Shown here piece after piece: positions 18,011 through 24,938 of a DNA stretch of 64,000 nucleotides. Under the pieces are notes generated by a model, which saw only the letters and a list, made by a program, of their open reading frames with translations, made no database searches and was not told the DNA's origin. Source of the DNA: Moraxella sp. K1664 (GTDB lineage: Bacteria > Pseudomonadota > Gammaproteobacteria > Pseudomonadales > Moraxellaceae); contig NZ_CP155576.1 in the NCBI RefSeq assembly GCF_039693965.1, forward strand, positions 2,170,001-2,234,000. Direction: 5' to 3'. Each line of letters starts with the position of its first letter. Within the stretch, counting starts at the first letter, position 1. The translations under genes and the position numbers were made by a program.

Positions 18011-19108
18011 TCACCACAACGTCAGCTGTTTTTGCCCTTTATACCAATCGCTATCCAGATAAGCACAGTACGCATGATGAAACAGGACATTTAAAATCGC
18101 TGAGACGGGCAGGGCGATGAGCATACCGACAAAGCCAAACAAAGACGCCCCTGCCAACACCGAGAAAATCACCCACAATGGCGACAGTCCGATTTTATCG
18201 CCGAGCAGTAGGGGCTGTAACACATAACCTTCCATTGCTTGACCAACCATAAATGCCCCAATGATAAGACCGATGTAAATGGGGTCAAAACCAAATTGGA
18301 ACAGCCCCACAACAATCGCCGCAATAATCCCCACACCAAAACCCAGATACGGCACAAAACTTGCCACGCCTGCCCCGATACCGATGAGCAGTCCGAATTT
18401 TAGTCCGATGAGTTGTAGCTGTATGGCATAAATTGCCCCAAGCAGTAACATGACACTAAGCTGACCTTTGATAAAGTTCATGAGCGTGGTATCGCAGTCT
18501 TTGGCGATTTCTAGGGCTTTTTTTTGATGAGGTTTGGGTATGGCATGCAGCCATGTATTTAGACGTTTTTGCCAGCCGATGAGAAAATAAAACGTCAATA
18601 TCGGCACCATTACTGCCATGCCAACATTATTTGCCACCATGATGCCTGAGCTTAGCACTTGTTTGATGAGTGACTGGGCATCTGCCACCTGATAATTTTT
18701 CTGAGCGTATTCAATGAATGCATTTGAGATGACATCAACTTCAAGCGGCATGGGACGTCCGCCCATGTGCTGACTTATCCATGTTCTTGCTGTGGTGTTA
18801 TACCACTCTACAAGCAAGGGTAGTGACTCCCACGCCAAAGTGATTTGTTGCCACAATACGGGCACAAACCACACAACCAACGCCCCCGTCAGTAGAATGC
18901 TGGCAAAATACACCACCACAATGGCAAGCATGCGATTCATGTAACGAGCCAATCGTGTTACCAACGGGTTTAGCATGTATGCCAAAATAAACGCCGCCAC
19001 AAAAGGCAAAATCACCGCACGCATGAGATACAGGGCGTACAGAAAAATCACCCAAAACAGCACAATCAGTATTCGGCGAAAAAAGGGGTCAAGGGTACGA
19101 TGTCGCAT
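18011..19108 (-). CDS. AI-2E family transporter / PerM-like permease
   Basis: The start at ATG 19108 gives 365 residues (MRHRTLDPFFRRILIVL...). An N-terminal pair of TM helices (LFWVIFLYALYLMRAVILPFVAAFILAYML) is followed by a soluble loop and a C-terminal group of helices. The latter contains the family motifs GLKFGLLIGIGAGVASFVPYLG and VLQPLLLGDKIGLSPLWVIFSVLAG. Members such as TqsA and PerM are trimer- or pentamer-type exporters, some reported as Na+(Li+)/H+ antiporters. The substrate is undetermined. It is separated from sulP by its own terminator. Confidence 0.88.
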   Translation of the reverse strand: MRHRTLDPFFRRILIVLFWVIFLYALYLMRAVILPFVAAFILAYMLNPLVTRLARYMNRMLAIVVVYFASILLTGALVVWFVPVLWQQITLAWESLPLLVEWYNTTARTWISQHMGGRPMPLEVDVISNAFIEYAQKNYQVADAQSLIKQVLSSGIMVANNVGMAVMVPILTFYFLIGWQKRLNTWLHAIPKPHQKKALEIAKDCDTTLMNFIKGQLSVMLLLGAIYAIQLQLIGLKFGLLIGIGAGVASFVPYLGFGVGIIAAIVVGLFQFGFDPIYIGLIIGAFMVGQAMEGYVLQPLLLGDKIGLSPLWVIFSVLAGASLFGFVGMLIALPVSAILNVLFHHAYCAYLDSDWYKGQKQLTLW

Positions 19109-19240
19109 GATAAAATAGCACAAAAAAGTGGGCAAATATCCGCCTATTTTATGCTATTTTTACCAAAAAGGTAAGTTATTTATGATGAATTTTGTAAAAA
19201 TAAATGATAGGGCGTGCTGAACATTGATAACATTTTTATA

Positions 19241-19337
19241 AATAGACTTCTTTCCAAACCCTGATTTTTATGGATTTTTAAAAACTTCAACCCCAATACT
19301 TATAAGGGTTTATTTTTAGTTTGGAAAGAGATTTAAT
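19241..19337. repeat. 97-bp repeat B, copy 2
   Basis: Same 97-bp unit as 7834-7930 with the CTTTCCAAAC / GTTTGGAAAG inverted ends, inserted inside an element A copy. Confidence 0.8.
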
Positions 19338-19347
19338 ATAATCAAAG

Positions 19348-19486
19348 AACTTTAAAATCACCACAAATTTATGATGTTTGGGTGTAGGGGCGCGCTGAGC
19401 ACGCCTATAAAAATCGCTGTGTCATCAAAGGATGTGCGGAGCCAGTCCTACAAAGCTTGTGGTAAATATCAAATTCGTTGGGTGTA
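19348..19486. repeat. Repeat C, copy 2
   Basis: Diverged copy of 11555-11692 with the same block order: AACTTTAAAAT, GATGTTTGGGTGTAGGGGCG, GCGCTGAGCACGCC, GTCATCAAAGGATGTG, TTGGGTGTAAG. Confidence 0.65.
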
Positions 19487-19629
19487 AGATGAAAATTTAA
19501 TGTTTTAAATCAATTTTTGCATGAAAAAATGGCTATCTGACCACTTAATTTAAAAAATTAAGTAAAACTCTTAAAATTTACCCAGTTAATTTTTGAAAGA
19601 TTTTTTGAAAATTTATTGGCAAATAATTG

Positions 19630-19831
19630 GGGCGTGTTGAACATTGATAACATTTTTATAAAATAAGATGAAAATTTAACGCTTTTATCAATTTTTGCAT
19701 GAAAAATGGCTAAATCTTGTTTTTCATCGTCAAAAACTTGTCTGATAGAAGACTCACAGCCTTTGTTTTTTCCTTGAAAAACGTGCGATTTTTCTCATTT
19801 TTCATTGCAAATACCAAAGTTCAACACGCCC
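19630..19831. repeat. MITE-like element A, copy 2 (reverse orientation)
   Basis: The ends GGGCGTGTTGAAC and GTTCAACACGCCC are perfect inverses and are flanked by TG on both sides, again a 2-bp duplication. The internal sequence is the reverse complement of copy 1 with about 46 extra bases (around 19729-19775). It is 202 bp long and non-coding. Confidence 0.8.
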
Positions 19832-19855
19832 TGATAAATAGACAGGCAAAAGACA

Positions 19856-19892
19856 TAAAAAAATCCCTAAGTCAGGGGAGACTTAGGGGATA
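19856..19892 (-). terminator. Terminator of the tRNA operon
   Basis: ATCCCTAAGTC (from 19863) pairs with GACTTAGGGGAT, with a run of A on the left that reads as poly-T on the minus strand downstream of tRNA-Asp. Confidence 0.85.
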
Positions 19893-19914
19893 AACTGGAA
19901 AAACCAGTTAAAAA

Positions 19915-19991
19915 TGGCGCAGCGGACGGGACTCGAACCCGCGACCCCCGGCGTGACAGGCCGGTATTCTAACCAACTGAACTACCGCTGC
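19915..19991 (-). tRNA. tRNA-Asp (GTC)
   Basis: The minus strand reads a complete 77-nt cloverleaf beginning GCAGCGGTAGTTCAGTTGG, with anticodon loop CTGTCAC (anticodon GTC), the T-loop GGTTCGAGTCC, a matching acceptor CGCTGC and an encoded GCCA end. It is the second gene of a tRNA-Val/tRNA-Asp operon, 39 bp after tRNA-Val. Confidence 0.96.
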
Positions 19992-20030
19992 TAAGGTCAC
20001 TAATCTTTTTTAACCATAAAAGATTTAAAA

Positions 20031-20106
20031 TGGTGGGCGGTAACGGATTCGAACCGCTGACCCTCTGCTTGTAAGGCAGACGCTCTACCAACTGAGCTAA
20101 CCGCCC
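20031..20106 (-). tRNA. tRNA-Val (TAC)
   Basis: The minus strand reads a 76-nt cloverleaf beginning GGGCGGTTAGCTCAGTTGG, with anticodon loop CTTACAA (anticodon TAC), T-loop GGTTCGAATCC and encoded ACCA end. It is the promoter-proximal gene of the pair. Confidence 0.96.
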
Positions 20107-20185
20107 GAACTTAACTTACTTAACTGTTTTAATAAACAATTTAAACCATGTTTATTTGTTATGTATGTCGTTCGTTGTGGTGCGT

Positions 20186-20213
20186 ATTATATAGATTTTT
20201 TGGTGGGTGTCAA
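20186..20213 (-). promoter_or_regulatory. tRNA operon promoter
   Basis: On the minus strand a perfect TTGACA (20213-20208), 16-bp spacer and perfect TATAAT (20191-20186) lie about 80 bp upstream of tRNA-Val, a strong sigma70 promoter. Confidence 0.85.
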
Positions 20214-20292
20214 ACACTTTTTGCAAAAAATTTTGAATTTTTTTATAAGTGTTTGATTTTTATTAAATTAAAAGCTATATAAATTTGCCAAT

Positions 20293-20772
20293 TTAAGCCA
20301 ATGCTTTGACAATATCATCTTCCAAACTCTCAGGTTTGGTGGTGGGGGCGTAGCGGTCTAGCACCTTGCCATGACGACCGACCAAAAATTTGGTGAAGTT
20401 CCACTTGATTGCATCGGTCAAAATTCCGCCTTGCTCGCGCTTTAAAAACTCAAAAATCGGGTGAGCGTTGTCGCCATTGACATCAACCTTGCTCATCATC
20501 AAAAAGTCCACGCCATAGTTCATTTCACAAAAACTTGCAATGCTAGTTTCGTCATCGGGTTCTTGTCCGCCAAACTGATTGCAAGGAAAGCCGATGACAA
20601 CCAAACCTTTGTTATGGTATTTTGCGTGTAATTCTTGCAAACATGCAAGCTGTGGCGTAAATCCACATCTGCTGGCGGTATTGACAATGAGCAATACTTT
20701 GTTTTTAAAATCGGCAAAATTAACCACATTGCCACGAATGTCGGTGGCGGTAAAGGTGTAAATGGTTGTCAT
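20293..20772 (-). CDS. Glutathione peroxidase family thiol peroxidase
   Basis: The 159-residue Cys-type GPx reduces peroxides in the cytosol. The peroxidatic Cys is in NTASRCGFTPQ (about residue 36), followed by GFPCNQFGGQEP and the Trp/Asn motif KWNFTKFLVG, giving the usual Cys-Gln-Trp-Asn tetrad. Many bacterial members (BtuE-type) use thioredoxin as well as glutathione. It sits directly downstream of msrB (33 bp), another oxidative-damage enzyme, on the same strand; the pair is likely one operon. Confidence 0.92.
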   Translation of the reverse strand: MTTIYTFTATDIRGNVVNFADFKNKVLLIVNTASRCGFTPQLACLQELHAKYHNKGLVVIGFPCNQFGGQEPDDETSIASFCEMNYGVDFLMMSKVDVNGDNAHPIFEFLKREQGGILTDAIKWNFTKFLVGRHGKVLDRYAPTTKPESLEDDIVKALA

Positions 20773-20805
20773 AGATTTTCCTAAATTATTGATAATTATA
20801 ACAAA

Positions 20806-21228
20806 TTATTGATTTTCAAGGTGAATGGACGCTGAGTTAATGCAATATCTCATGCCTGTGGTCTCTCTTGGTCCGTCTGGAAAAACGTGTCCCAAATGTC
20901 CACCACAATTGGTACAAGTCACTTCAATACGTCTCATGCCGTGCGACAAATCAAGCGTCTCGGTCAGGGCGGTATCACTGATTGTTTTGTCAAAACTTGG
21001 CCAGCCACAGCCTGAGTGGTATTTGTTATCGCTGTCAAACAGCTTGGCATTACAGCCCTTACAGCGATACACGCCCTTATCAAACACATCGGTATAAAGA
21101 CCAGTAAAAGCTCGCTCGGTGCCTTTTTCACGCAAAACATGATATTCATCATCGCTTAGGCGGTTTTGCCAGTCTTGTTCGGTTAATTGGGCGATTTCAT
21201 CGGGGGTTAGGGTGTTGTCAGATAGCAT
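20806..21228 (-). CDS. msrB: Peptide methionine (R)-S-oxide reductase
   Basis: MsrB repairs methionine-R-sulfoxide in proteins. All landmarks are visible in 140 residues: zinc-binding CKGC and CTNCGGHLGHVF pairs, SGCGWPSF, and the catalytic Cys in GMRYCINSASI near the C-terminus. It lacks a signal peptide or a fused MsrA, so it is the free cytosolic form. It is the first gene of a pair with the glutathione peroxidase. Confidence 0.95.
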   Translation of the reverse strand: MLSDNTLTPDEIAQLTEQDWQNRLSDDEYHVLREKGTERAFTGLYTDVFDKGVYRCKGCNAKLFDSDNKYHSGCGWPSFDKTISDTALTETLDLSHGMRRIEVTCTNCGGHLGHVFPDGPRETTGMRYCINSASIHLENQ

Positions 21229-21359
21229 AAATGTTTCCTAATCAAAAATGCAAGTGTAGCATAATTTGACACGGTGGCAAATTGGCTTTTTGTAACGGCT
21301 TTTTGGTGGTAAAAGGGTAGGGCTTGGGGTATAATGAAAATAAACACAAAAGGTAGCAT

Positions 21360-21569
21360 ATGTGGCTAAAATTACTTCCTTATATCCAATTTATTTGCTT
21401 TATTATCTTTGTTATAGGGGTAATAAAATATGCAATTAGAACAAAGACATTTTTTATCATGCCAAACATGAAACACCCAAAACACACCAAAGATGAAATT
21501 ATTTTAAGCGCTTTTGGACTGCTTGGCTTTGTTATTAGCAGTAATTTAAGGGGATTTTTGGACATATAA
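21360..21569 (+). CDS. Small membrane protein of unknown function
   Basis: The 69-residue ORF has a good ribosome site (AAAGGTAGC, then ATATG) and two hydrophobic stretches: about 7-25 (PYIQFICFIIFVIGVIKYA) and about 49-62 (ILSAFGLLGFVIS). They are separated by a Lys/His-rich hydrophilic loop. It lies between divergent msrB and the aminotransferase fusion gene. I do not recognise a family, and it could be a chance ORF, but codon use and the ribosome site favour a real gene. Confidence 0.55.
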   Translation: MWLKLLPYIQFICFIIFVIGVIKYAIRTKTFFIMPNMKHPKHTKDEIILSAFGLLGFVISSNLRGFLDI

Positions 21570-21627
21570 CAAAATCGCTTGCAAAATCCCCCAAACAGGC
21601 GTATGATAATTGCAACTTTTACTTGCA

Positions 21628-23223
21628 ATGACCGCCATGACCACCAACACCCACCCACCAAATACGCCCACCACGCAGGGCGAACGCCTAAAACAGCTCC
21701 GCAAATCCTTAGGATTATCCGCCCAAACCCTAGCCGATAAGTTAAACGCCCACGGTGCGTCCGTCAGTCGTGGGGCGATTGCCAATTGGGAATGCGACAA
21801 AAATGGCATCACAAGTAGCAAGCTCCCCATTGTCGCCCAAGTGCTAGGCACGACCGAAAACTATCTTTTGACAGGCAACGTATCGGCAAATCCAACCGCC
21901 AATAACGCCAGTCAAGAGATTGATTTTCAAGAGATTGATTTACAAGACAATTTATCAAATTCACACAATCATTCTCACAAGGTAGCCCTCATGAAGCCTT
22001 TAAAAAAATCCGCCAAACTTGCCAACGTCTGCTATGACATTCGTGGTGAACTTTTGCAAACCGCCAACCGCATGGAAGCCGAAGGTCAGCGTATCATCAA
22101 GCTAAACATTGGCAATCCTGAACCCTTTGGGCTGTTGCCCCCTGATGAGATTGTGCAAGATGTGGCGATGAACTTGCATAATGCGTCTGGTTATTCGGAT
22201 TCCAAGGGGATTTTTTCGGCTCGTAAGGCGATTTTGCAATATTATCAAGCCAAAGGTCTGCTGTCGGCGACTGATGTTAATGATGTGTATATTGGTAATG
22301 GCGTGTCGGAGCTGATTGTCATGACCTTGCAAGCCCTGCTTGATGACGGCGATGAAGTGCTTATCCCTATGCCTGATTATCCGCTATGGACAGCGTCCGC
22401 CAACCTAGCTGGGGGCAGGGCGGTGCATTATCGCTGTGTCGAAGAAGACAACTGGCACCCCGATTTGGCGGATATTGAGAGTAAAATCACCGACAAAACC
22501 AAAGCCATTGTTATCATCAACCCCAACAACCCCACAGGGGCGTTGTATAGCAAGGAAATCTTAGAGCAGATTGCCGATTTGGCAGTCAAGCACGGCTTGG
22601 TTATCATGGCGGACGAGATTTATGACCGTATTTTGTATGATGATGCCGTGCATACGCCCATGTGTACGATTACCGATAAGACGCTCGTTTTGACGTTTAA
22701 TGGCTTGTCAAAATCGCACCGCATTGCAGGCTATCGCTCGGGCTGGGTTATGTTGTCGGGCAAAAAAGACCATGCAGGAGACTTTATTGAAGGCTTGACC
22801 ATGCTTGCCAGTATGCGACTGTGTGCCAACGTGCCTGCCCAATACGCCATACAGACGGCAATGGGCGGTTATCAGTCCATGCAAGCTCTGACCGCACCGA
22901 CAGGGCGACTGTACAAACAGCGTGAAATGGCAGTCTCTCGCCTAAATGCCATTAAGGGCATTAGCTGTACCAAACCGCAAGGGGCGTTTTATTGCTTTGC
23001 TAAGATTGACAGAGATATCTATCCCATTGAAAATGATATGAATTTTATGATGGATTTACTTATCCAAGAAAAAGTTCTAATGGTGCAAGGCACGGGTTTT
23101 AATTGGGATAAGCCCGACCATTTTAGGGTGGTATTTTTGCCCAATTTGATAGATTTAGAAGATGCGATGGATAGGCTGGATAGATTTTTTGCCAATAAAC
23201 GTAAGGAATTTGGCACGGAATAG
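21628..23223 (+). CDS. XRE-type HTH fused to AlaA-like aminotransferase
   Basis: The C-terminal ~410 residues are a class I PLP aminotransferase. They resemble E. coli AlaA (glutamate-pyruvate transaminase): KLNIGNPEPFG, NPNNPTGALYS, the Schiff-base Lys in TFNGLSKSHRIAGYRSGW, and RVVFLP. The N-terminal ~65 residues are a cro/XRE-type helix-turn-helix (QGERLKQLRKSLGLSAQTLADKLNAHGASVSRGAIANWECDKNGI). A Ser/Asn/His-rich linker of ~55 residues with the repeat QEIDFQEIDLQ joins them. One uninterrupted frame covers both. The start is uncertain: ATG 21628 or 21637, neither with a strong ribosome site. It may have alanine synthesis and DNA-binding functions in one chain. An ATG near the linker end (21991) could give a plain AlaA. 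Confidence 0.88.
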   Translation: MTAMTTNTHPPNTPTTQGERLKQLRKSLGLSAQTLADKLNAHGASVSRGAIANWECDKNGITSSKLPIVAQVLGTTENYLLTGNVSANPTANNASQEIDFQEIDLQDNLSNSHNHSHKVALMKPLKKSAKLANVCYDIRGELLQTANRMEAEGQRIIKLNIGNPEPFGLLPPDEIVQDVAMNLHNASGYSDSKGIFSARKAILQYYQAKGLLSATDVNDVYIGNGVSELIVMTLQALLDDGDEVLIPMPDYPLWTASANLAGGRAVHYRCVEEDNWHPDLADIESKITDKTKAIVIINPNNPTGALYSKEILEQIADLAVKHGLVIMADEIYDRILYDDAVHTPMCTITDKTLVLTFNGLSKSHRIAGYRSGWVMLSGKKDHAGDFIEGLTMLASMRLCANVPAQYAIQTAMGGYQSMQALTAPTGRLYKQREMAVSRLNAIKGISCTKPQGAFYCFAKIDRDIYPIENDMNFMMDLLIQEKVLMVQGTGFNWDKPDHFRVVFLPNLIDLEDAMDRLDRFFANKRKEFGTE

Positions 23224-23277
23224 GGTAGGGTACAAGGAAAACCGCTCAAAGTGAGCTAAGTCGAACCACAACGTTTT

Positions 23278-23308
23278 CGTTACCCTTCGACAAGCTCAGG
23301 GCGAACGG
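23278..23308. repeat. REP-like TTCGACAAGCTCAGGGCGAACGG repeat
   Basis: CGTTACCCT, then TCGACAAGCTC, then AGGGCGAACGG forms an imperfect hairpin. This motif is a dispersed repeat known from many proteobacterial genomes. It follows the aminotransferase stop, with a small GCTCAAAGTGAGC hairpin just before it. Confidence 0.65.
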
Positions 23309-23402
23309 AAAACCTAGTTTGGCATACTTTTTAGGCTACCACCCAAAAATAAAGGGCGATTGATGTGAACCGACCCCCAAATCTTAGACATAAGATTAAA
23401 GG

Positions 23403-24284
23403 TTAGGTTGTTGCAAGTGGTTGTATTAACCCTAATTGGACTAAGTTTCTGTACTTAACAGGACTTAGTCCTTTTAATTTGCTCTTTATTCTATCATGAT
23501 TGTAGTAGTGTATGTACTCATCAATCACTTGTTTAAGTTCATCTGTTGATGTAAATGTGGTTGTCTCATAAAATATCTCTTGTTTTAGCGTACCAAAGAA
23601 GCTCTCTATCACAGCATTATCCAAACAATTGCCTTTTCTTGACATGCTTTGGGTTAAGCCTTGTTCTTTTAGGGTTTGTTGATACTGGTGCATTTGATAG
23701 TGCCAGCCTTGGTCTGAATGAATGATGGGTTTGTCATCCATCTTTTCTTGGCTTAGCTTGGATAGGGCATCATTTAACATCTCTTTGACCAACTCATACG
23801 TTGGTCTGTCCTTCATCGTATAACTGACAATCTCACCATTAAACAAGTCGATGATGGGCGATAGGTAGAGTTTTCTTTGAATGACACTGCCATCATTTGC
23901 CTTGTCTTGTACTTTAAACTCGGTGATGTCTGTTGCCCACTTTTGATTGGGTTTGTCTGCTTTAAAGTCTCTTTTGAGTATATTGTCCTGAATGGTATCT
24001 TTGCCCATTGTGCCTTTGTAAGTATTAAACTTACGTTGACGACGAACCAATGCTTTGAGTCCAAGTTTAGCCATCAGTCGTTGCACTCGTTTATGATTAA
24101 TGACCATGCCTTTTTGGGCAAGCTGATTGTTAAGCTCTGATGTGATTCTACGATAACCATACCTGCCCTTGTGTTGGTGGTAGATGTGGTTAATGTGTTC
24201 TTTTAAGTCAAGGTCTTTGTCAGGCTTTGTACTTTGACGAATGTGGTAATAAAACACACTTCTTGGCAAGTTTGACACTGCCAA
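23403..24284 (-). CDS. IS3-family transposase OrfB (DDE integrase domain)
   Basis: The 293-residue product has the HTH_21 region (LKEHINHIYHQHKGRYGYRRITSELN) and an rve integrase core. The DDE residues are visible in KWATDITEFKV (first Asp), IIHSDQGWHYQ (second Asp) and NAVIESFFGTLKQE (Glu). It is made as an OrfAB fusion: after the slippery AAAAAAG (24389-24383 on the minus strand) the -1 frame stays open and runs through TNKEQVLIIQELRHKHKLADLLAVSN into this ORF. The annotated start at 24284 (TTG) is therefore not a true initiation site in the fusion. Confidence 0.93.
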   Translation of the reverse strand: MAVSNLPRSVFYYHIRQSTKPDKDLDLKEHINHIYHQHKGRYGYRRITSELNNQLAQKGMVINHKRVQRLMAKLGLKALVRRQRKFNTYKGTMGKDTIQDNILKRDFKADKPNQKWATDITEFKVQDKANDGSVIQRKLYLSPIIDLFNGEIVSYTMKDRPTYELVKEMLNDALSKLSQEKMDDKPIIHSDQGWHYQMHQYQQTLKEQGLTQSMSRKGNCLDNAVIESFFGTLKQEIFYETTTFTSTDELKQVIDEYIHYYNHDRIKSKLKGLSPVKYRNLVQLGLIQPLATT

Positions 24285-24325
24285 TAAGTCAGCAAGTTTG
24301 TGCTTATGCCTTAATTCTTGGATGA

Positions 24326-24862
24326 TCAGGACTTGTTCTTTGTTTGTACTGATTGTTCCTTTTGACGAATTAAGGCATCTAGCTTTTTTAGATAGTCATT
24401 CTCTGCTCTAAGATAGGCAAGTTCATCAAGCAAATCATCCACACTTTTTTCGTGGTCTTGTTTGGTTTTCCAAGTTGATTTGGTTTTATTAGCGTTGTGT
24501 TTGTTTGACATTGCTTTTTTGCCTTTGGGTTTGGGTATTAGTCCCATTATACCAAAGGCTTGGTAGGACTTTAACCAAGTTGACAGTAAAGAAGGTTGTG
24601 GCAGATTAAGCTCTATGGCAAGTTGTGTAAGCGATTTGCCCTGTTGTATGGCTTGAACGGCATTAAGCTTAAAATCTGTGTCATAGACAGCCTTTGTGTG
24701 TCGTCTTTTTATGCCATCAATGCCATGTGCTTGATAGAGTTTAACCCATAGCTCTACGGTTGTGTGGTTTAGATTAAAGTGTTTGGCGGTTTGTTTGTAG
24801 CCATGATGATTAAGATAATACCCAATCACAGACAGTTTAAAGTCGGTTGTGTATTTTGCCAT
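24326..24862 (-). CDS. IS3-family OrfA (HTH protein)
   Basis: The ATG at 24862 gives 178 residues (MAKYTTDFKLSVIGYYLNHH...). Two helix-turn-helix units are visible, at about 1-55 (GYKQTAKHFNLNHTTVELWVKLY) and 65-115 (SLTQLAIELNLPQPSLLSTWLKSY). A Lys-rich linker and a C-terminal coiled coil follow (VDDLLDELAYLRAENDYLKKLDALI), typical of IS3 OrfA multimerisation. OrfA binds the terminal repeats. Its 3' end overlaps the -1 frame leading into OrfB. Confidence 0.92.
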   Translation of the reverse strand: MAKYTTDFKLSVIGYYLNHHGYKQTAKHFNLNHTTVELWVKLYQAHGIDGIKRRHTKAVYDTDFKLNAVQAIQQGKSLTQLAIELNLPQPSLLSTWLKSYQAFGIMGLIPKPKGKKAMSNKHNANKTKSTWKTKQDHEKSVDDLLDELAYLRAENDYLKKLDALIRQKEQSVQTKNKS

Positions 24863-24938
24863 AAAAAGCACCCCAAAGGTTAGTGTGTCTAACTTTTGGG
24901 GTGCGGTTCAATGTCGCCCTTTTTGATGTGTTTTTGTT

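Larger units (their letters stand above)
19210..19545. repeat. Element A remnant interrupted by repeats B and C
   Basis: The left end of element A (GGGCGTGCTGAACATTGATAAC) starts at 19210 after a TA, and its body resumes at about 19487 (AAGATGAAAATTTAATG...). Between the two parts lie repeat B copy 2 (19241-19337) and repeat C copy 2 (19348-19486). This is nested insertion. The right end of this A copy is not recognisable. Confidence 0.65.
23366..24910 (-). mobile_element. IS3-family insertion sequence, apparently intact
   Basis: The 1,545-bp element has imperfect terminal inverted repeats: TGAACCGACCCCCAAATCTT (left) and TGAACCGCACCCCAAAAGTT (right end, read inward). A 3-bp ATG duplication flanks it (23363-23365, 24911-24913), as expected of IS3. 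It carries two overlapping-frame genes, orfA and orfB, transcribed leftward, and an A6G slippery site for -1 frameshifting. Nothing appears broken, so it may be active. It most resembles the IS150-type subgroup by its two-HTH OrfA; no name can be given. Confidence 0.9.
23351..24922. terminator. Bidirectional terminator split by an IS element
   Basis: The left arm AAAGGGCGA (23351-23359) plus TTGATG abuts the IS, and after the IS the sequence continues ATG-TCGCCCTTTTT (24911-24925). Removing the IS and one ATG duplicate restores AAAGGGCGA-TTGATG-TCGCCCTTT, a perfect 9-bp terminator hairpin. It would have separated the convergent aminotransferase and Nramp genes. It is now divided by 1.5 kb. 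Confidence 0.8.
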
